Source: an uncultured Erythrobacteraceae bacterium
Lineage (GTDB): Bacteria; Pseudomonadota; Alphaproteobacteria; Sphingomonadales; Sphingomonadaceae
Length of the DNA: 17,994 bases
Direction of reading: 5' to 3'
Assembly: GCA_950071875.1 (NCBI GenBank)
Contig: CATMNW010000017.1
Span: 1 to 17,994, forward strand
Part shown: positions 6,917 through 13,351 of the stretch, in pieces
How the letters are laid out: each line of letters starts with the position of its first letter
Numbering within the stretch: the first letter of the stretch is position 1
Program-made: the position numbers and the translations under genes
The notes under the pieces: generated by a model
What the model saw: the letters and a program-made list of their open reading frames with translations, nothing else
Told to the model about the DNA's origin: nothing
The model's database searches: none

Positions 6917-7223
6917 CCGGGGACTGATAGAGGGTGGGGTGGCCTTTGACTTACCGGACCGCCCGACTATATTGGATGACAGATCGCGGGCCGCGCATGT
7001 CTTAGTGGCATCGCGTCATCGCGTGCGCTGGCCTGTTGACGCAGCTGGCGAATCCTACTAAGCGCGCCATTCATTCGACATTGCGGTGAGTCCGGCAGGC
7101 GGCAGCCTATTGTGCGCCATCCGGACCTTTTGCGTTAGGCAGGGCGCTGCGGTCGTAGAATGAATTGAGCGATGAGATAGGGTGTGCCGAACCGATCGGC
7201 CCCTGTGGAGCATGGAGAAGTAA
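6917..7223 (+). other. Promoter and long 5' leader of the alpha operon (307 bases, no gene)
   Basis: No coding region is convincing here. The stretch contains the promoter at 6946-6973 and an attenuator-like stem-loop. In the stem-loop, gtccgg (7090-7095) pairs with ccggac (7121-7126), with an inner ggcg/cgcc pairing (7098-7101 with 7115-7118), and TTTT follows at 7128-7131. Several minimal start-stop frames occur, including ATG GAG AAG TAA at 7212-7223, which abuts the rpsM GTG. In E. coli the alpha operon leader binds S4. rpsD is not in this cluster, so any regulator here is unknown. Confidence 0.55.
6946..6973 (+). promoter_or_regulatory. Sigma70-type promoter of the rpsM-rplQ operon
   Basis: TTGACT (6946-6951) and TATATT (6968-6973) with a 16-base spacer, close to the vegetative consensus. 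They lie 30 bases after the end of the Sel1 gene. Transcription would begin near 6980, leaving a leader of about 244 bases before rpsM. It separates alpha operon expression from the upstream metabolic genes. Confidence 0.7.
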
Positions 7224-7592
7224 GTGGCTCGTATTGCCGGGATTAACATCCCCACCAACAAGCGCGTTATTATCGCGCTTACCTATATTCACGGTATCGG
7301 CCGTACCAAGGCCGTGGAGATTGCCGACAAACTCGGTATCGATCACAAGACCCGTGTCCAGGACCTGACCGACGAGGAAGTCCTGCGCATCCGTGAAACG
7401 ATCGACGCCGATTTCACCGTGGAAGGCGACCTTCGCCGCGAAACGGCGATGAACATCAAGCGTCTCATGGACCTCAAGTCCTACCGCGGTCTGCGTCACC
7501 GTGCCGGTCTGCCCGTTCGCGGCCAGCGCACTCACACCAACGCCCGTACCCGCAAGGGCAAGGCCAAGCCGATCGCCGGCAAGAAGAAGTAA
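7224..7592 (+). CDS. rpsM: 30S ribosomal protein S13 (GTG start)
   Basis: This 122-residue protein is S13, a head-domain protein of the small subunit that contacts the large subunit and P-site tRNA. The N-terminus (MARIAGINIPTNKRVIIALTYIHGIG) includes the helix-two-turn-helix region. LTDEEVLRIRETID follows, then the basic RHRAGLPVRGQRTHTNARTRKG tail that reaches the tRNA. The start must be GTG 7224: an in-frame TAA (7221-7223) lies immediately upstream, ggag (7214-7217) is 6 bases away, and translation from GTG gives the exact family N-terminus. It is the first gene of the alpha operon. Confidence 0.97.
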   Translation: MARIAGINIPTNKRVIIALTYIHGIGRTKAVEIADKLGIDHKTRVQDLTDEEVLRIRETIDADFTVEGDLRRETAMNIKRLMDLKSYRGLRHRAGLPVRGQRTHTNARTRKGKAKPIAGKKK

Positions 7593-7618
7593 GCTTCGGC
7601 TAGTCCGAACGCTTTTCC
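7593..7618 (+). other. Attenuator-like stem-loop between rpsM and rpsK
   Basis: gcttcgg (7593-7599) pairs with ccgaa-c-gc (7605-7612, one bulged C) around ctagt and is followed by TTTT (7613-7616). It resembles a weak intrinsic terminator directly after the rpsM stop, which could tune the amount of downstream message. It is only about 7 bp. Confidence 0.35.
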
Positions 7619-7648
7619 CTTCTTGATAGATTAGAGGAACACGAAACC

Positions 7649-8038
7649 ATGGCACGCGAACCCGGCCGCGTTAGGCGCCGCGACAAAAAGAACATTTCGA
7701 GCGGTGTTGCGCACATCAACGCCAGCTTCAACAACACGATGATCACCATCACCGACGCGCAGGGCAATGCGATCAGCTGGTCCAGCGCCGGCATGATGGG
7801 CTTCAAGGGCAGCCGCAAGTCGACTCCCTATGCAGCTCAGGTTGCCGCCGACGATGCAGGCCGCAAGGCTGCCGAACACGGCGTCCGCACCCTCGAGGTC
7901 GAAGTGAAGGGCCCGGGTTCGGGCCGTGAAAGCGCGCTGCGCGGTCTCGCCGCAGTCGGTTTCACGATCACTTCGATCCGCGACGTGACGCCGATCCCGC
8001 ACAACGGGGTCCGTCCTTCCAAGCGTCGTCGCGTCTGA
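7649..8038 (+). CDS. rpsK: 30S ribosomal protein S11
   Basis: This 129-residue protein is S11, on the platform of the small subunit near the mRNA exit and E site. Family landmarks are KNISSGVAHINASFNNTMIT near residue 15, GNAISWSSAGMMGFKGSRKS, TPYAAQVAADDAGRKA, the LEVEVKGPGSGRESALRGL segment, and the basic end DVTPIPHNGVRPSKRRRV. The start ATG follows gagga at about 11 bases. It is 56 bases after rpsM and 110 bases before rpoA, a longer gap than usual that holds two strong hairpins. Confidence 0.97.
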   Translation: MAREPGRVRRRDKKNISSGVAHINASFNNTMITITDAQGNAISWSSAGMMGFKGSRKSTPYAAQVAADDAGRKAAEHGVRTLEVEVKGPGSGRESALRGLAAVGFTITSIRDVTPIPHNGVRPSKRRRV

Positions 8039-8051
8039 TCCGTACCTGCCT

Positions 8052-8076
8052 GGCGGCCTAGATTATCTAGGTCGCC
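8052..8076 (+). other. Strong stem-loop 1 in the rpsK-rpoA spacer
   Basis: ggcggcctag (8052-8061) pairs with ctaggtcgcc (8067-8076) around attat: ten base pairs including one G-U. There is no T-run (gacaccc follows), so it is not a typical terminator. It may be an RNase processing site or a regulator-binding stem ahead of rpoA. Confidence 0.6.
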
Positions 8077-8090
8077 GACACCCTTTCACG

Positions 8091-8120
8091 GACCGGATGC
8101 TCCTTCAAAGAGCTCCGGTC
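8091..8120 (+). other. Strong stem-loop 2 in the rpsK-rpoA spacer
   Basis: gaccgga (8091-8097) pairs with tccggtc (8114-8120), and gctc (8099-8102) with gagc (8110-8113), with one bulged T and a seven-base loop. That makes eleven base pairs. It ends 28 bases before the rpoA start and has no T-run. With stem-loop 1 it forms a tandem structured spacer. Confidence 0.6.
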
Positions 8121-8148
8121 CCGCCCGCATCCGAACCAGGGGATTTTC

Positions 8149-9204
8149 ATGTCCGTCAACATCAAGAACTGGCAGGAACTCAAGAAACCCAATGTCCTTG
8201 ATATCAAGGAATCCGGCGACAAGGCCCGCAAGGCGACCTTCGTTGCAGAACCTCTCGAGCGCGGCTTCGGCCTGACGCTCGGCAATGCCTTGCGTCGCGT
8301 GCTTCTGAGCTCGCTGCAGGGTGCTGCGATCACCTCGATCAAGATCGAGAACGTCCTTCACGAATTCAGCAGCCTTGCCGGCGTGCGCGAAGACGTGACC
8401 GATATCGTCCTCAACGTGAAGCAGATCGCGCTGAAGATGGAAGGCGAAGGCATGAAGCGACTCCAGCTTTCGGCAACGGGACCGGGCGAAGTAAAGGCCG
8501 GCGACATTGCCGTGTCGGGCGACATCGAGATCATGAACAAGGATCTCGTAATCTGCCACCTCGATGAAGGTGCGACGCTTAACATGGAACTGACCGCGGA
8601 CGCGGGCAAAGGCTATCGCCCGGCCGTGCAGAACCGCCCTGCAGACGCGCCGATCGGCCTGATCCCGGTCGACAGCCTGTATTCGCCGGTCCGCCAGGTG
8701 AGCTACAAGGTCGAGAACGCCCGCGTCGGTCAGGAGCTGGACTACGACAAGCTCTCTCTGACCATCGAAACCGACGGCACCGTCACCCCGGAAGACGCCG
8801 TGGCCTATGCCGCGCGCATCCTCCAGGACCAGCTGACGCTGTTCGTCCACTTCGAAGACGGTATCCCGCAGCCGACCTCGGCCATGATCGGCCAGGCTGC
8901 AGAGCCGCAGGAAAGCGACACCAATCAGCTCAACCGCTACCTTCTCAAGAAGGTCGACGAGCTGGAACTGTCGGTCCGTTCGGCAAACTGCCTCAAGAAC
9001 GACAACATCATCTACATCGGTGACCTGGTCCAGAAGACCGAGGCCGAGATGCTCCGCACGCCGAACTTCGGTCGCAAGAGCCTCAACGAGATCAAGGAAG
9101 TGCTCTCGTCGATGGGTCTGCGCCTCGGAATGGACATCCCCGGCTGGCCGCCGGAGAACATCGAGGAAATGGCCAAGAAGCTCGAACAAGAGCTGTTGGG
9201 CTAA
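8149..9204 (+). CDS. rpoA: DNA-directed RNA polymerase subunit alpha
   Basis: This 351-residue alpha subunit nucleates RNA polymerase assembly and contacts promoter UP elements and activators. The N-terminal domain (about 1-240) shows FVAEPLERGFGLTLGNALRRVLLSSLQGAA, the dimerisation core, and the typical VLHEFSSLAGVREDVTDIVLN. The acidic linker (AEPQESDTN) leads to the C-terminal domain (about 255-351): LELSVRSANCLKNDNIIYIGDL with R277 at the position of the DNA-contacting Arg265 of E. coli, then LRTPNFGRKSLNEIKEVL and GLRLGM. E. coli RpoA is 329 residues; the extra length is mainly at the C-terminal end (WPPENIEEMAKKLEQELLG). gggga lies 6 bases before the ATG. Confidence 0.98.
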   Translation: MSVNIKNWQELKKPNVLDIKESGDKARKATFVAEPLERGFGLTLGNALRRVLLSSLQGAAITSIKIENVLHEFSSLAGVREDVTDIVLNVKQIALKMEGEGMKRLQLSATGPGEVKAGDIAVSGDIEIMNKDLVICHLDEGATLNMELTADAGKGYRPAVQNRPADAPIGLIPVDSLYSPVRQVSYKVENARVGQELDYDKLSLTIETDGTVTPEDAVAYAARILQDQLTLFVHFEDGIPQPTSAMIGQAAEPQESDTNQLNRYLLKKVDELELSVRSANCLKNDNIIYIGDLVQKTEAEMLRTPNFGRKSLNEIKEVLSSMGLRLGMDIPGWPPENIEEMAKKLEQELLG

Positions 9205-9220
9205 GACCTCGCACACGGGA

Positions 9221-9248
9221 ATGGGCCGGACCCGCTAATCCGGCCCGT
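9221..9248 (+). other. Stem-loop in the rpoA-rplQ spacer
   Basis: gggccgga (9223-9230) pairs perfectly with tccggccc (9239-9246); two more pairs (A-T, T-G) extend it to 9221-9248. The loop is cccgctaa. No T-run follows and rplQ starts 47 bases later. It is a third strong hairpin in alpha operon spacers, possibly for RNA stability or processing. Confidence 0.55.
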
Positions 9249-9295
9249 ACCGGGCTACCTAGAACGGGCCCCTTACGAACGAAGGAAGAGTTACA

Positions 9296-9715
9296 ATGCG
9301 TCATAAAATTTCTGGCCGTAAGCTTCAGCGCAAGACCGGCCATCGCCACGCAATGCTTCGCAACATGGCTGCCGCGCTGATCAAGCACGAGCAGATCATG
9401 ACTACGCTTCCCAAGGCGAAGGAAATGCGTCCCTACATCGAAAAGCTGATCACGCTGGCAAAGCGTGGCGGCCTGTCGAACCGTCGCCTCGCCATGAGCC
9501 GCTTGCAGGACGAAACACAGCTCAAGAAGCTGTTCGACATTCTGGCAGAGCGTTACGCCGACCGCGAAGGTGGTTACACCCGCGTGATCAAGGCAGGTTA
9601 CCGCGGCAGCGATGCTGCGCAGATGGCCGTGATCGAACTGGTCGACCGTGACGAAGACGCGAAGGGCCAGGATTCGGGTCCGGTGATGAGTGAAGAAGAA
9701 TTCGAAGACGCGTAA
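9296..9715 (+). CDS. rplQ: 50S ribosomal protein L17
   Basis: This 139-residue protein is L17, near the peptide exit tunnel. The start is typical: MRHKISGRKLQRKTGHRHAM, then LRNMAAALIKHEQIMTTLPKAKEMRPYIEKLITLAK. The core ends at GYRGSDAAQMAVIELV. A C-terminal acidic extension (DRDEDAKGQDSGPVMSEEEFEDA) takes it beyond the E. coli length (127). The ATG follows aaggaag. It is the last gene of the alpha operon, with a strong terminator after it. Confidence 0.97.
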   Translation: MRHKISGRKLQRKTGHRHAMLRNMAAALIKHEQIMTTLPKAKEMRPYIEKLITLAKRGGLSNRRLAMSRLQDETQLKKLFDILAERYADREGGYTRVIKAGYRGSDAAQMAVIELVDRDEDAKGQDSGPVMSEEEFEDA

Positions 9716-9738
9716 GCGCCTTTGCATCGAAACAAACG

Positions 9739-9768
9739 GGGCCGGGAGGGAAACCTTCCGGCCCTTTT
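9739..9768 (+). terminator. Rho-independent terminator after rplQ
   Basis: gggccgggagg (9739-9749) pairs with ccttccggccc (9754-9764) through 11 base pairs (one G-U) closed by a GAAA tetraloop, and TTTT follows at 9765-9768. It begins 24 bases after the rplQ stop and ends the alpha operon. Confidence 0.92.
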
Positions 9769-9805
9769 GGTTGGCGCATCGGTAAAGCCGTGCCACAAGA
9801 CAATC

Positions 9806-11158
9806 ATGATCAGACATGCCTTTGCAGCCGCTATGCTGCTCGCCACCGTTCCACTTGCCGCCCAGTCGACCACCCAGGATGAACTCGATGCCCGGCACGA
9901 CCGGGCGCTGGCGGCGGGATACAAGGCGCTGTTCCTGTGCAGCGCGATTGCCAATGCCGAGCGCAATGGCGCGACGCGCACGCCCGAGAGCGTGGAAGCG
10001 TGGGAGCTCACCGGGATCCAGGCGCCGCTCGACGATCTGGTGGGGGACATGCCCTACCAAATCAGCCGTGACCGCGAGGGCGAGCTGGCCAGTGTCACGG
10101 TGGAATGGGCGGATGACATGCGACCGCGCATGGCAGTGCACGATTCACGCATGGGCTGCTCGCAGCTGCCGATCGACGGCGTACCCGTGCCGATCGCGAC
10201 CAAGCGCCCGGCCGAAACTATTGATCGCGCGCCGCTGGTTGCGCCGCCGTCCGAACTCGCCGAGATCTCGTCGCGTGCTCTCGATGGCGGTTACGGAGAT
10301 GGCACGCGAACAACGGCCGTGCTGGCAATGCGCGATGGGGAACTGCTCGGCGAGGCCTATGCAGACGATTTCGGGCCCGCCATTCCGCAACGTACCTGGT
10401 CGGTCGCGAAGAGCATTGCCGCAACGTTAGTCGGGGCGGCGGTAGAACGCGGCGAGGCGGATGTCAGCAAGCGTGCCGGGCTTGGTCTCTATTTCAACGA
10501 TCGCCGCAAACTTATTACCATCGATAATCTTCTGCGCATGGCTTCGGGGCGCTATTCGGACACGGCGGGCAATCGCACCGATCCGCTCTATTTCGGCGGT
10601 GCGACGGTGACCGAAAGCGCGCTGCACTGGCCGCTCCTCCACCAGCCGGGGACCGTCTATCGCTATGCCAATAACGATACGCTGGCAGCGGTGAAGGCGG
10701 TCGAGGCGAGCTTCGCCGACCACCCGCCGGCTCAATTGCTCGCGATGCTGGGGATGGAAGATACCGTTGCCGAGACCGACTGGCGCGGCGATTACATCCT
10801 CTCCTCGCAGGTCTGGTCGACCGCGCGCGATCTGGCGAGGCTTGGCCAGCTCTATCTCGATGATGGCATTCTGCCTTCGGGCGACCGTGTCCTCCCCGAA
10901 GGCTGGGTCGATTACGTGTCGGCGCCTTCGGGTCCTCAGCCCGATGGCCCGTTCGGCTATGGCGCGGGGTTCTGGCTATTCAACAAGTCGGATGGAGTGC
11001 CGGGCGATACCTTTGCCGCCATGGGCAATCGCGGCCAGTATGTCGTGATCGTCCCCAGCCTGAACGTGGTGATCGTCCGACGAGGAGAGGACCCAAGCGG
11101 ATCGCGCTTCGATATCGCGGCATTCACGCGCGATGTGCTTGAAACGCTTGCAGAATAA
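9806..11158 (+). CDS. Secreted SxxK/YxN serine hydrolase (beta-lactamase / 6-aminohexanoate-dimer hydrolase-like)
   Basis: This is a 450-residue exported enzyme of the class C beta-lactamase fold. Residues 1-20 are a signal peptide (MIRHAFAAAMLLATVPLAAQ). Residues 21-140 form an N-terminal region with two cysteines (C45, C118) that I cannot assign. The catalytic part begins near 145. It has the nucleophile in SVAK (S199, K202), the second motif YAN (Y287-N289), and GNRGQ (407-411) at the place of the third box, as in NylB-like amide hydrolases and unlike the HxG of true beta-lactamases. Substrate unknown; amide or ester bonds are likely. ATG 9806 gives the signal peptide, whereas a frame-extended TTG at 9722 would overlap the rplQ terminator. 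No clear SD. Confidence 0.8.
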   Translation: MIRHAFAAAMLLATVPLAAQSTTQDELDARHDRALAAGYKALFLCSAIANAERNGATRTPESVEAWELTGIQAPLDDLVGDMPYQISRDREGELASVTVEWADDMRPRMAVHDSRMGCSQLPIDGVPVPIATKRPAETIDRAPLVAPPSELAEISSRALDGGYGDGTRTTAVLAMRDGELLGEAYADDFGPAIPQRTWSVAKSIAATLVGAAVERGEADVSKRAGLGLYFNDRRKLITIDNLLRMASGRYSDTAGNRTDPLYFGGATVTESALHWPLLHQPGTVYRYANNDTLAAVKAVEASFADHPPAQLLAMLGMEDTVAETDWRGDYILSSQVWSTARDLARLGQLYLDDGILPSGDRVLPEGWVDYVSAPSGPQPDGPFGYGAGFWLFNKSDGVPGDTFAAMGNRGQYVVIVPSLNVVIVRRGEDPSGSRFDIAAFTRDVLETLAE

Positions 11159-11181
11159 CTGTTCATAAAAAAGAGGCATTA

Positions 11182-11211
11182 GCTGAACAATGGCTGTAGC
11201 CGGGGTTCAGC
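11182..11211 (+). other. Nested inverted repeat downstream of the serine hydrolase
   Basis: gctgaac (11182-11188) pairs perfectly with gttcagc (11205-11211), and a second repeat ggct/agcc (11192-11201) is nested inside. It lies 23 bases after the hydrolase stop and about 80 bases before the next gene. No T-run follows. It could be a terminator-like stem, or an operator or promoter element of the next gene. GAAC-N16-GTT within it resembles the spacing of alphaproteobacterial EcfG sites, but the -35 lacks one consensus base. Confidence 0.45.
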
Positions 11212-11292
11212 GTCACCTCAGTACGAATCATCTAGAACCCTTCTCATAGCCGAGGCAGTCCCGCCGCGGCCCCGAATGAGGAGGACCTCGAT

Positions 11293-11868
11293 ATGAAACA
11301 GTTTACCAAGACGTTCGCGAAAGGTGGGATCGCAACGGCTGCCGTCGGCGCGATGGCGCTGGCAGGCGCCGCCCCGGCACAGGCCCGCGGTGACGACGGA
11401 ATATCCGTCGGCGAAGTCATCGCCGGCGCCATTGTGATCGGCGGGATCGCCGCTGTCGCCAGCGCCGCGAGCAAGGACCGGGATTATTACCGCGGCGGAC
11501 GCTATTATCGCGATGGCCGGTATTACCGTGACGGCAACGACTATCGCCGCCATGCCTACCGTACTCGCGGTGGCCCTCGCGGAGCGGTCGAACGCTGCGT
11601 CGGCGCTGCCAAGGGCCAGGCCACCCGCTATGGCTATAACTACGCCCAGGTAACGGACATCCGCGATGTCGACGACACCCGCTACGGCTGGCGTGTGAAA
11701 GGCCGCGTCGTGGTCGACGGCCACAGAGGATATTATAACAGCCGCTACGATCGGCGCGGACGTTACGATCGCGGATACAACGATCGGGATAGCGGAAGCT
11801 TCACTTGCTATGTCGAACGCGGCCGGGTCCGCGACATCGACTTCAGCGGTATTCGCGGACTTCGCTAA
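11293..11868 (+). CDS. Secreted protein of unknown function, paralog A (Gly/Ala/Ile-rich segment, Tyr/Arg-rich linker, two-Cys domain)
   Basis: A 191-residue exported protein that I do not recognise. Residues 1-31 are a signal peptide ending APAQA. Residues 37-60 (ISVGEVIAGAIVIGGIAAVA) are small-residue-rich and hydrophobic and could insert in a membrane or pack like a glycine zipper. A linker of short YYR-D/G units follows (63-86: DYYRGGRYYRDGRYYRDG). The C-terminal part has AVERCVG (C102), VTDIRDVDDTRYGWRVKGRV, a second RYDRRGRYDRGYNDRD stretch, and FTCYVERGRVRDIDFSG (C172). The two cysteines probably form a periplasmic disulfide. A strong gaggagg (11278-11284) lies 8 bases before ATG. The next gene is a diverged copy with the same layout, so the pair arose by tandem duplication. 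Confidence 0.75.
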   Translation: MKQFTKTFAKGGIATAAVGAMALAGAAPAQARGDDGISVGEVIAGAIVIGGIAAVASAASKDRDYYRGGRYYRDGRYYRDGNDYRRHAYRTRGGPRGAVERCVGAAKGQATRYGYNYAQVTDIRDVDDTRYGWRVKGRVVVDGHRGYYNSRYDRRGRYDRGYNDRDSGSFTCYVERGRVRDIDFSGIRGLR

Positions 11869-11887
11869 CCCATAATTCATCCACCAG

Positions 11888-11919
11888 GGCGGTTCAGGCT
11901 TGATATAGCCTGGACCGCC
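11888..11919 (+). other. Strong stem-loop between the tandem paralogs
   Basis: ggcggttcaggct (11888-11900) pairs with agcctggaccgcc (11907-11919), thirteen pairs including one G-U, around tgatat. The following tacttattc is only weakly T-rich. It lies 19 bases after paralog A. It is probably a terminator or 3'-end-stabilising stem for paralog A, which would leave paralog B to a separate start or readthrough. Confidence 0.55.
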
Positions 11920-11980
11920 TACTTATTCGCAGTCGATCATCGCGTGCCGAACTGAGGTGCGCATTACGGGGTACAGGACC

Positions 11981-12724
11981 ATGCCGTCCATCAAGACACT
12001 TTATGCTGCGCCTGCTCTGCTTGCCGCGGTTTCCATGACCGCAATGCCGGTGCAGGCAGCCGATCTTCCCGCGCCGATCGCAGCCGCTACCGACTATGCG
12101 CACGCTCCCGCATGGGCTCCGGGTGACGATAGTGTCGCCAATCATCGCTACTATCGCCATCGTCGTCATCGCGGTGTCGGCGCAGGCGATATCCTTGCCG
12201 GCATTTTGATTATCGGCGGCATAGCAGCAGTGGCCAATGCAGCGAAGGGGTCGCAAGACCGGTATCCTGAACGCGACAGCCGCTATCCGGACCTGCGACG
12301 AGGTGATTATAGATATGACGACGCGCGCGGGATCGACCGCGCCGTGTCGATGTGCGTGGGAGAGATCGAACGCAATCAGCGGGTCGACACCGTCGATACC
12401 GCGAACCGCGATGCCCGGGGCTGGAACGTAACCGGCTCGCTTTACAACGGCCAACGCTTCTCCTGCTCCATTGGCGATGACGGTCGGATCGAGGCAATCG
12501 ATTTCGGTTCGGGCGACGTTGGATACGGCTTGGATGATGAAGCAGGCGGGGCTTACGATTATCAGGCCAGCCCTGCCGAGGATCGCCAATATGACGACGA
12601 TTACTATGCTGCCGTGCGCGCCCGCAACGATGGCGCGCAGCCGGCATATCCCGGTGGTCCGTTGCCGGGCGAAGAGATCGACGACCTCGATGCAGAGAGC
12701 AACGCCGGCACAGGCTATCGCTAG
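11981..12724 (+). CDS. Secreted protein of unknown function, paralog B
   Basis: A 247-residue exported protein related to its upstream neighbour. The signal peptide is 1-26 (ending PVQA, cleavage before ADL). HRYYRHRRHRG is followed by the matching hydrophobic segment VGAGDILAGILIIGGIAAVA (66-85). A charged Tyr/Arg/Asp linker leads to the two-cysteine domain: IDRAVSMCVG (C125), DARGWNVTGSLYNGQRFSCS (C162), GRIEAIDFGSG. In paralog A these are AVERCVG, YGWRVKG, FTC and GRVRDIDFSG. It lacks paralog A's inserted basic Tyr/Arg stretch between GWxVxG and FxC, and adds an acidic Tyr/Asp-rich tail (178-247). ATG 11981 gives a clean signal peptide; GTG 11957 would add eight residues. It converges on the TRIC gene with only 6 bases between stops. 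Confidence 0.7.
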   Translation: MPSIKTLYAAPALLAAVSMTAMPVQAADLPAPIAAATDYAHAPAWAPGDDSVANHRYYRHRRHRGVGAGDILAGILIIGGIAAVANAAKGSQDRYPERDSRYPDLRRGDYRYDDARGIDRAVSMCVGEIERNQRVDTVDTANRDARGWNVTGSLYNGQRFSCSIGDDGRIEAIDFGSGDVGYGLDDEAGGAYDYQASPAEDRQYDDDYYAAVRARNDGAQPAYPGGPLPGEEIDDLDAESNAGTGYR

Positions 12725-12730
12725 GGATAG

Positions 12731-13351
12731 CTAGTTCCGCTTGTAAGCGGGCAGGGCCAGGTTCCAACCGATCGCGGCGACCCTCAGGCTGAAACCTGCT
12801 GCCGTCGCGATCAACCACGTCCATTCGCGCTGCAATCCGGCCAGATCGCCTAGAACGGTAACGCTGGCCGAAAGGGCAGCCGCCGTCACATAGAGTTCCG
12901 GGCGCATCAGGATCGACGGACGTCCGGCCACCACGTCCCTGATGATCCCGCCTACGCAGCCGGTGATCACGCCCATCACGATCGCCGGCGTTGGCGGCAC
13001 GCCATACTGCAGCGCCTTGGCCGAACCCAGAACCGCATAGGCTGCCAAGCCAAGGCCATCGGCGACCGAAAGGAAGCGGCCCTCAAGCCAGCGCGTCGGC
13101 GTGAACCAGGTGAACAGTGCGACGCCAAGGCATACAACCGCTACCCACGCGTCATGGATCCAGAACACGGGCGCGCCGATAAGAAGATCGCGCACGGTGC
13201 CGCCACCAACGCCGGTCATCAGCGCGAAGAAGGCCAGTGTGACGAATGTCTGCCGTTCCTTCGCCGCGACCAGGGCCCCGGTGAGCGCGAAAATCGCGAC
13301 CCCGGCAAGATCGAGCCAGTCGAGCAAGGGAGTGAAAATCTCGGCGTTCAC
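12731..13351 (-). CDS. TRIC / UPF0126 family membrane protein (YicG-like)
   Basis: This is a 206-residue, seven-helix inner membrane protein of the trimeric intracellular cation channel family, of which E. coli YicG (about 205 residues) is a member. Prokaryotic TRIC proteins are structurally known as monovalent cation channels; the physiological role is unclear. The internal duplication is visible. LDLAGVAIFALTGALVAAK with TGVGGGTVRDLLIG (47-59) forms the first half. VADGLGLAAYAVLGSAKAL with TGCVGGIIRDVVAG (130-143) forms the second. The second glycine motif reads CVGG rather than GGG. The GTG start at 13351 overlaps the stop of the preceding PepSY gene as GTGA, so translation is probably coupled. 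The family length confirms this start. Confidence 0.88.
   Translation of the reverse strand: MNAEIFTPLLDWLDLAGVAIFALTGALVAAKERQTFVTLAFFALMTGVGGGTVRDLLIGAPVFWIHDAWVAVVCLGVALFTWFTPTRWLEGRFLSVADGLGLAAYAVLGSAKALQYGVPPTPAIVMGVITGCVGGIIRDVVAGRPSILMRPELYVTAAALSASVTVLGDLAGLQREWTWLIATAAGFSLRVAAIGWNLALPAYKRN

Noticed and set aside
7035..7062. TTGACG as an alternative -35 for rpsM
   Set aside because: No acceptable -10 lies 16-18 bases downstream. The TTGACT/TATATT pair at 6946-6973 is much better.
8086..9216. 376-codon minus-strand frame
   Set aside because: It is fully antisense to rpoA and its composition mirrors rpoA codon usage.
9722..9805. Upstream TTG extension of the serine hydrolase
   Set aside because: It would run through the rplQ terminator and displace the signal peptide from the N-terminus. 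ATG 9806 is preferred.
11473..11556. Tandem repeat in paralog A
   Set aside because: The YYR-D/G units repeat at protein level, but the DNA copies differ. It is a low-complexity coding stretch rather than a DNA repeat element.
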